Assembly (NCBI GenBank): GCA_001592145.1
Contig: BCWJ01000015.1
Span: 1 to 64,000 of the forward strand
Direction of reading: 5' to 3'
DNA from: Xylanimicrobium pachnodae JCM 13526 = NBRC 107786
GTDB taxonomy: Bacteria > Actinomycetota > Actinomycetes > Actinomycetales > Cellulomonadaceae
DNA length: 64,000 nucleotides
Under the pieces are notes generated by a model. It did not search any database. It saw only the letters and a program-made list of their open reading frames with translations, and was not told the DNA's origin. A program made the position numbers and the translations under genes. Shown here piece by piece: positions 59,051-64,000 of the stretch. How positions within the stretch are numbered: the stretch's first letter is position 1; every line of letters begins with the position of its first letter.

Positions 59051-59184
59051 CCGTTCCTGCTCTCCGTGTAGACCGGCCGGCTGGACCGCCGCCGTCGGGG
59101 CACCTTACCCGCGACGGCGAGGGCCCGTCCTGCGGTGTCCTCCCCACGTCTGCCGACGGTCCGGGGCGCGGACCACCGCACCCG

Positions 59185-60090
59185 TCACGCCGTGAGGCGC
59201 GCGGTGGACTGCCGCACCAGGAGCAGCACGGCGAACACCACGGTGGTGACCGCCACGACGCCGGCGACACCGCCAGCGTAGGCGATCAACCCCGCGTCGA
59301 ACCGCGCGGACCCGGTACCGGACCACACGCGGGCCAGGCTCAGGCCTGCCGCCAGCGTGGACGCCGCACCGATCACGCCCAGCAGCACACCGGCCACGAC
59401 CGTGCTCCGCGTGGCCAGCGCACCGCCCGCGCCGACGACGTCTCCCGTGGCGTGGGTGGTCAGCGCGCAGACCAGCGCCCCCCACACGCCGACCACCAGC
59501 ACGGCGGCGACGACGTCGGACGGTGTGTGCCACTGGCCCACGAGCGTGGAGATGCCGGTGGCCGCCGTCCATCCCGCCCCGAGCACCGCCACCGTGGGCC
59601 GCCAGGTACGCGGCACCGCGATCAGCAGCCCGACCGAGACAGACATGGCCACCGTCGTGTGCCCCGAGGGCAGCGAGTTGGGACGGTTCCACCCGGGCAG
59701 CAGGTGCGGACGGTCGTAGACCCAGTGCTTGACCACCTGCGTGGTCGCGTTCGAACCGCCGATGAGCGCCGCCACCTGCGCGGCGAGCACCCACCGCTGC
59801 CGCATGACGCAGACCACGGCCGTGACCGCGATACCGAGCACCACGAACGAGATCGAGACGACGTCGAGCACCGGGCGGGCGACCGTCCACAGGCGGTACT
59901 GACCGTGAGCGGCACCGTCGAACGCGTACTCCTCGACCTGCTGACCGGCCCGGGTGGCCACGAAGGCCCGCCACGTCAGGTGCACGCCCACGGCCATGAC
60001 CAGGGCGAACACCGCAGCCACCACCCGCGGCGCGACCGGGGGCGCGCCCGGGTCGTGGCCGCGCGGCGCGGCGGGGCGGGAAGCAGGCAT
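59185..60090 (-). CDS. PAP2-superfamily membrane phosphatase
   Basis: A 301-residue integral membrane protein with about six helices and a PAP2 active site split over loops: KHWVYDRP (about residue 119), SLPSGHTTVA (about 139) and TLVGQWHTPSD (about 187). In the third motif the Arg of the canonical S-R-x5-H is Thr (S-T-L-V-G-Q-W-H), and the first Lys-to-Arg spacing is one short, so activity is not certain. Likely substrates are membrane lipid phosphates such as phosphatidic acid or isoprenyl diphosphates. Located between topA and a methyltransferase gene on the same strand. Confidence 0.87.
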   Translation of the reverse strand: MPASRPAAPRGHDPGAPPVAPRVVAAVFALVMAVGVHLTWRAFVATRAGQQVEEYAFDGAAHGQYRLWTVARPVLDVVSISFVVLGIAVTAVVCVMRQRWVLAAQVAALIGGSNATTQVVKHWVYDRPHLLPGWNRPNSLPSGHTTVAMSVSVGLLIAVPRTWRPTVAVLGAGWTAATGISTLVGQWHTPSDVVAAVLVVGVWGALVCALTTHATGDVVGAGGALATRSTVVAGVLLGVIGAASTLAAGLSLARVWSGTGSARFDAGLIAYAGGVAGVVAVTTVVFAVLLLVRQSTARLTA

Positions 60091-60099
60091 GGGGTAACG

Positions 60100-61749
60100 C
60101 TATGCGCCGCCGGCGGGACGCACGAAGCAGTCGCGTACCAGCCGTCGCACCGCAGGCGCCAGCTCGGCCAGCAGCGCGGCGGCGTCGACGTCGAACAGGG
60201 TCGCGATCGCTCCCGCGATCTGCCCGACGCTCAGCTCCCCGTCGCACGCCCCGACCAGGGCGGCCAGGGCCGTGGACGCGTGCACGCCGCGGCCCAGCCC
60301 GTCGCCCTGCCTGATGACGACGACGTTCGGGTCGGCCGCGCCCGGCGTCAGGTAACGCTCCTCCGTCACGTCCGGGGCGACCACCAGGCGTTCCGCGGCC
60401 AGGGCGGCGTCGTCGCGGGCTGCGAGCCAGTCGTGCGCGGCCAGCGACGCGGCCAGGTGCGCGCCGAGCGGCTGGCGCACCGCCCCGGTGTGCTCCTCCA
60501 GTCGGCGCAGCGTCGCCGGCCCGTCGACGGGCCGGCGCAACGTCACGATCCCGAACCCGATCGCCGCCACGTCACGCGCCGCGAAGTCGTCCAGCCACGC
60601 GCCGTACGCCGCCGCCCACCCGGCCGGGTCCCGGTCGGGCGTGGTGCCCCCGTCCCGGATCCACGTCTCCGCATACTCCGCCGGGTCGAGCACCTCGCGC
60701 TGGATCACCCACCCGTCCAGGCCGCTCGCGTCGAGCCACTCACCCACCCGCTCCGCCCACGGCTGCCCGCGGCGATGCTCCCAGTTGCCCAGGAGCTGCG
60801 CGGTGCCGCCGGGCGCGAGCACGCTGCCGAGGTTCGTGACGAGGTCGCGCACCAGGTCGTCACCCGCGCGGCCGCCGTCGCGGTACTCGAAGTCGCCCAG
60901 CGCGTCGTGCACCGCCCGGCCCGCCGCCCCCTGGTGCGGGGTGATGACGAACGGCGGGTTGCTCACCACCAGGTCGAACCGCTCCCCCGCCACCGGTTCC
61001 AGCATCGACCCGCGGCGCAGCTCGATCACCTGCGCGGGCTCGAGGTTCAGGCCCGCGTTGAAGCGCGCGTACGCCAGCGCCCGCGCCGAGATGTCCGTGC
61101 CCAGCACGCTCCCGGCGTGCCGGGCGGCGTGCAACGCCTGGATGCCGCATCCCGTCCCCAGGTCCAGGACCCGGCCCACCGGGGCGCGCGACGTCACCTG
61201 CGCGAGCGTCAGCGACGCACCGCCCGCACCCAGCACGTGGTCCGGCGCGATGGCGGCGTCCCGAGCCAGCTCGGAGCGGTCGGAGGCCAGCCACCACGCC
61301 ACGTCCCCCGACGCGTCGGTGGCCGCGTACGGGGCCAGGTCGACGGCGGCGCGCACGGCGTCGTCCCGCCCTGATCCCGCGCCGACGACGAGGCCGGCGT
61401 GTTCCAGGCCGACGGCTCCCGTGGCGGGCACCGCGGCGTCGAGCGCCGCCCGCGGAACCTGCCCGCCGAGCAGGAAGAGGTGCGCGAGCGTGGCACGCGG
61501 ATCCCAGCGCGACGGCTCCCGGCCGGCCGTCGCCGCCGCCACCGCGCGGCGCGCCGGGACCGCCTGCTCACGGTGCAGCGCAGCGCTCGCGAGGTCGCCG
61601 AGCAGGTCGGCGACGCCGTCCACCGTGTAGCCGGAGCCCGTGAGGTCGGCACGCAGGGTGGCCAGCGCGGCGGGCGTCGCAACCGGGGCCGGATCGCTCG
61701 GGGTAGGGCCGCTCGAGGTAGGGCCGCTCGGGGCGGCGGCGCGGCTCAC
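60100..61749 (-). CDS. Class I SAM-dependent methyltransferase with N-terminal DUF7059-like domain
   Basis: A 549-residue protein. The first about 115 residues (AALATLRADLTGSGYTVDGV, LASAALHREQAVPARRAVAA) form an all-helical region of the DUF7059 kind; residues about 150-340 form the Rossmann methyltransferase (RVLDLGTGCGIQALHAARHA motif I; LGTDISARALAYARFNAGLN; FDLVVSNPPFVI motif IV). The NPPF motif marks N- or amino-group methylation of the HemK/RsmC/N6A kind. A C-terminal 170-residue part has no recognised domain. Probable targets are rRNA, DNA or protein. The GTG at 61749 overlaps the preceding lipoprotein stop (GTGA). Confidence 0.85.
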   Translation of the reverse strand: MSRAAAPSGPTSSGPTPSDPAPVATPAALATLRADLTGSGYTVDGVADLLGDLASAALHREQAVPARRAVAAATAGREPSRWDPRATLAHLFLLGGQVPRAALDAAVPATGAVGLEHAGLVVGAGSGRDDAVRAAVDLAPYAATDASGDVAWWLASDRSELARDAAIAPDHVLGAGGASLTLAQVTSRAPVGRVLDLGTGCGIQALHAARHAGSVLGTDISARALAYARFNAGLNLEPAQVIELRRGSMLEPVAGERFDLVVSNPPFVITPHQGAAGRAVHDALGDFEYRDGGRAGDDLVRDLVTNLGSVLAPGGTAQLLGNWEHRRGQPWAERVGEWLDASGLDGWVIQREVLDPAEYAETWIRDGGTTPDRDPAGWAAAYGAWLDDFAARDVAAIGFGIVTLRRPVDGPATLRRLEEHTGAVRQPLGAHLAASLAAHDWLAARDDAALAAERLVVAPDVTEERYLTPGAADPNVVVIRQGDGLGRGVHASTALAALVGACDGELSVGQIAGAIATLFDVDAAALLAELAPAVRRLVRDCFVRPAGGA

Positions 61750-62327
61750 GACTCGACGCAGTCGGCCGCGAGGAAGTCGGTGATGCGCCCGGCGGCGGCC
61801 GTCACCGCCTGGGTGTCGTGCGCCGTGATGGTGTCGTTCAGCGCGGTGGCCACCGCGTCGGCGTCGTTGGCGTCGACGTCCTCCAGCGCCCGGTTGACCC
61901 GGGCGAGATAGGCGGACATGTCCGCCCAGTCGTCGGCCACGGGGTCGAGCACGCGGACCCCGGACATCGCCTCGCCGGCGGTACGGAAGCTGTTCACCAG
62001 GTTGCGGGGGTGCTCCGAGCTGAGGTTGACGAGGGCCTGGTTCGTGGCGCTCCACGCCTCCTGGAGAGCGGCGCACGCCGCGGCGTCGTCAGGGGTGTCG
62101 TCGGGGGCGGCGTCCGGGCTGGCGGAGGCGCCACCGCCGTCGGAGTCGGGGACGACGGCGTCCGACGGCACCTCGACGGACGACGCCGTGGGCACGGGCG
62201 TCGGGGAGGCCGGGCCGTCCGGCGACCCCGAAGGACCGCCGCACCCCGCGAGCAGGCCCAGGGCCAGCACCGCGCCGACCGCGGTGCCGACACGTGCACG
62301 GGGCAACAGGTTCGGGCTGGGCAGCAT
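61746..62327 (-). CDS. Lipoprotein, hypothetical, paralogue of the neighbouring membrane protein
   Basis: A 193-residue lipoprotein: a hydrophobic n-region with lipobox LLAGC (Cys about residue 29), a Pro/Ser/Asp linker (about 30-78), and a helical domain of about 105 residues running from ACAALQEAWSATNQAL to ITDFLAADCVES, with one Cys near each end. The same domain, with matching Cys positions and matching VADDWA and ASARIT-type words, forms the C-terminus of the next gene (62400-63296). The ATG at 62327 is preferred to the GTG at 62345. Coupled to the methyltransferase gene. Function unknown. Confidence 0.75.
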   Translation of the reverse strand: MLPSPNLLPRARVGTAVGAVLALGLLAGCGGPSGSPDGPASPTPVPTASSVEVPSDAVVPDSDGGGASASPDAAPDDTPDDAAACAALQEAWSATNQALVNLSSEHPRNLVNSFRTAGEAMSGVRVLDPVADDWADMSAYLARVNRALEDVDANDADAVATALNDTITAHDTQAVTAAAGRITDFLAADCVES

Positions 62328-62399
62328 CGTTCCATCGTGACGCACCAGCGGCCCGGAACGAAAATCTTCCGGCGGGTGGCGGCACGCCCGAACACGTCC

Positions 62400-63296
62400 T
62401 CAGTTCGCGCAACCACCCGTGAGGTACGCCGTGATCCGCGCCGACGCCGCCGTGACCTCGGGGGTGTCCAGCTCGGCGAGCGTGGCCCCCACCGCCGAGG
62501 CGATGGCCTCCCCGTCGGTCGGAGCCACCGGCGTGACGGCCGCCGCGACGGTGTCGAGGTAGTGCGTGACCAGAGCCCAGTCGTCGGCCACCCCGGAGGG
62601 CGTGGGGGCGTCCACCAGCGCGTCCCTGGCACCCATGAAACCCTCCCGCAACGTGACCGGGTCGTCCGCCGACATCCCCACCTGGTGCGACGCGGACGCC
62701 GTCCACGCCGCCTGGATCGCCTGACACTGCTCGGGCGTGGTGGGCTCGGCCACCCCCTGCTGCGGGCCGCGCCCCGTCACCGCCGCTCCGCCGAGTCCTG
62801 CCCCGATGGCGACCACGCCGACCGCGGCGAGCGCCCACCGGCTGTTGAGCCGCCCGGGCACGGCCAGGCGACGTCGGCCCCGCATCGCCGGGCGGCGACG
62901 CCGGAGACGCGCGGACGGCAGCGGCGCCGGCACGTCGACGGCCGGAGGAGGACCGACCGGGGCGAGGTCGACGGGCACGGGCTCCGCGGGCACGGGCTCG
63001 ACGGGCACGGGGTCCACGGGCACGGGCTCCGCGGGCACGGGCTCCGCGGGCACGGGCTCGACGGGGTGGAGTGCGGGCCATGAGGGGCCGGCGGCGTCCA
63101 CCGGGCCCAGCAGGTCCCGGAACGACGAGCCGCCACCGGATGCCACCAGCGGTGTGCCGGACTGGGGCGTGCCGGACTGGGGCGTGCCGGACAGGGGTGT
63201 TCCGGACAGTGGCGCCCACTGCGGCGCGCCGGGCCGGCGCACGCCTCGATGCTGGCGGCCTCCCGGCACCGTCGGCGTCGTCGCACGTCCTGTCAC
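62400..63296 (-). CDS. Membrane protein with repeat-rich cytoplasmic tail and conserved exported domain
   Basis: A 298-residue bitopic protein. An N-terminal cytoplasmic tail with two tandem-repeat stretches (about residues 30-50, SGTPLSGTPQSGTPQSGTP; about 78-112, EPVPAEPVPAEPVPVDPVPV) leads to an Arg-rich stretch and one membrane helix (ALAAVGVVAIGAGLGGAAV, about 157-175), then an extracytoplasmic domain of about 110 residues starting CQAIQAAWTASASHQVGMSA and ending ARITAYLTGGCAN. That domain is paralogous to the lipoprotein at 61746-62327. GTG at 63296 starts it. Function unknown; the two proteins may share a partner or act together. Confidence 0.75.
   Translation of the reverse strand: MTGRATTPTVPGGRQHRGVRRPGAPQWAPLSGTPLSGTPQSGTPQSGTPLVASGGGSSFRDLLGPVDAAGPSWPALHPVEPVPAEPVPAEPVPVDPVPVEPVPAEPVPVDLAPVGPPPAVDVPAPLPSARLRRRRPAMRGRRRLAVPGRLNSRWALAAVGVVAIGAGLGGAAVTGRGPQQGVAEPTTPEQCQAIQAAWTASASHQVGMSADDPVTLREGFMGARDALVDAPTPSGVADDWALVTHYLDTVAAAVTPVAPTDGEAIASAVGATLAELDTPEVTAASARITAYLTGGCAN
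62960..63068. repeat. 18-bp tandem repeats in the membrane-protein gene
   Basis: On the plus strand, units of the form CGGGCTCCGCGGGCA and CGGGCTCGACGGGCA alternate with GGGGTCCACGG, each unit coding for EPVPxx. A second block of 15-bp units (GGGCGTGCCGGACTG) lies at 63157-63205. Confidence 0.75.
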
Positions 63297-63381
63297 GCCG
63301 GGCAGGCTAGCGCGTGCGATCCGCCGGGTGAAGCCCGGGTTCCGGCGGGACGGACGGCGACCCGGCGGCCCGCCCCCACGC

Positions 63382-63418
63382 CGCAGAGCCCCGCCCGTGA
63401 CCCGGGCGGGGCTCTGCG
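63382..63418 (-). terminator. Terminator after the membrane pyrophosphatase gene
   Basis: Perfect 16-bp stem CGCAGAGCCCCGCCCG / CGGGCGGGGCTCTGCG (63382-63397 and 63403-63418) with a five-base loop, 13 bp beyond the pyrophosphatase stop on the minus strand. Confidence 0.85.
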
Positions 63419-63431
63419 AACGCCGGTCGGC

Positions 63432-64000
63432 TCAGCCGCGCAGGGCGGCGGTGATCTCCGCGTCGGCCGCCTTGATCGACTCCCGGTCGGCGCGGGCGGC
63501 GCGCAGGCGCGAGGCGATGACGGCGCCGAACGCGATCAGCGCGGCCACGGTGGCCAGGCCGATGCGCAGCCAGTGGTTGGCGTCCTCCGGGATGGACATG
63601 GCGACGACGGCGGGCGCGATGAGCACCGCGACCAGGTTCATCACCTTGATGAGCGGGTTGATGGCGGGGCCGGCGGTGTCCTTGAACGGGTCGCCCACGG
63701 TGTCGCCGATGACGGTGGCGGCGTGCGCGTCGGAGCCCTTGCCCCCGTGGGCGCCGTCCTCGACGATCTTCTTCGCGTTGTCCCAGGCGCCGCCCGAGTT
63801 GGCCAGGAAGATCGCCATGAGCACGCCCGCGCCGATGGCCCCGGCCAGGAACCCGGCGAGCGGCCCGACGCCCAGACCGAACCCGACGGCGATGGGCGCG
63901 AACGCGGCGAGCAGGCCTGGGGTGGCGAGCTCCCGCAGCGAGTCGCGCGTGCAGATGTCCACGACCTTGCCGTACTCGGGCCGCTCCTCGAACGTCATGA
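63432..64000 (-). CDS. hppA: K(+)-independent-type H+-translocating pyrophosphatase, C-terminal part (gene runs off the window)
   Basis: The visible 189-codon frame is the C-terminal part of a membrane-bound inorganic pyrophosphatase, which pumps protons (or Na+) with the energy of pyrophosphate. Visible signatures: GGAWDNAKKIVEDGAHGGKG, DTVGDPFKDTAGPAINPLIK (the metal/pyrophosphate-coordinating C-terminal motif), and several membrane helices. In family numbering a Lys two positions after the GxxAAxxxI-type segment separates K+-independent from K+-dependent forms; here GNTTAAT-equivalent is not in view. The start lies beyond 64000, so this is a partial gene. Confidence 0.95.
   Translation of the reverse strand, partial: MTFEERPEYGKVVDICTRDSLRELATPGLLAAFAPIAVGFGLGVGPLAGFLAGAIGAGVLMAIFLANSGGAWDNAKKIVEDGAHGGKGSDAHAATVIGDTVGDPFKDTAGPAINPLIKVMNLVAVLIAPAVVAMSIPEDANHWLRIGLATVAALIAFGAVIASRLRAARADRESIKAADAEITAALRG

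Noticed and set aside
56243-59071. Long plus-strand open frame opposite topA
   Set aside because: Composition is Val/Arg/Gly-rich and lacks domains, as expected for the complement of a conserved gene; topA motifs are on the minus strand.

Overview
The window is about 72% G+C, has almost no long gaps, and uses many 4-bp ATGA/GTGA gene overlaps. With actinobacterial markers (ClpC1-type ATPase, topoisomerase I without zinc ribbons, LacI/YtcQ-type sugar importer, leaderless-type promoters) this suggests a chromosomal segment of a high-GC actinobacterium, probably order Micrococcales (Cellulomonadaceae/Promicromonosporaceae-like). The family assignment is inference from overall gene character; no 16S rRNA is present.

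Layout. 0.1-5.1 kb: an oligosaccharide ABC importer (lipoprotein plus two permeases) divergent from its LacI-type regulator, with three candidate operators between them. 5.1-14.6 kb: mostly housekeeping or hypothetical genes (SDR, HAD phosphatase, clpC with a ClgR-type operator, universal stress protein, alpha/beta hydrolase, peptide deformylase, membrane proteins). 14.5-28.6 kb: a catabolic island with RidA, FAH-family hydrolase, TesB thioesterase, a fused FAD-monooxygenase/Old-Yellow-Enzyme of the 2-aminobenzoyl-CoA monooxygenase/reductase type, a 4HBT thioesterase, a PaaX regulator, an LLM monooxygenase with flavin reductase, an AraC regulator, a cyclase/isatin-hydrolase-family metal hydrolase, two indolepyruvate:ferredoxin-oxidoreductase subunits and a cupin. 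There is no acyl-CoA ligase. I propose that the island channels isatin/isatinate (or another arylglyoxylate or arylpyruvate) to an aryl-CoA by oxidative decarboxylation, then dearomatises it aerobically. This is the strongest candidate for an undescribed system here.

28.7-36.2 kb: a 1205-residue surface protein with a low-GC patch, a small lipoprotein, tRNA-Thr(CGT), a TnpB nuclease and a secreted SlpD/E-type peptidase. A 20-nt copy of part of the tRNA gene lies between the tRNA and tnpB. 36.2-38.0 kb: holB and tmk. 38.2-45.6 kb: a PPOX-family protein, a Gfo/Idh oxidoreductase and a five-gene NAD operon (nrtR-nadA-nadB-nadC-cysteine desulfurase) behind a double GGTCA-N3-TGACC operator. 45.7-56.3 kb: ECF sigma factor with a CU044_5270-type partner, Fic protein, MacB-like ABC exporter, AAA/DUF4143 protein behind a 23-bp tandem-repeat array, and an unknown protein coupled to a membrane J-domain protein. 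56.3-64 kb: topA, PAP2 phosphatase, a DUF7059-type methyltransferase, two paralogous exported proteins of unknown function, and the 3' end of a membrane pyrophosphatase gene.

Two families of small palindromic dispersed repeats occur, including in-frame insertions inside nadB. No CRISPR array, rRNA, prophage or replication origin was seen, and no gap between called genes exceeds about 220 bp.
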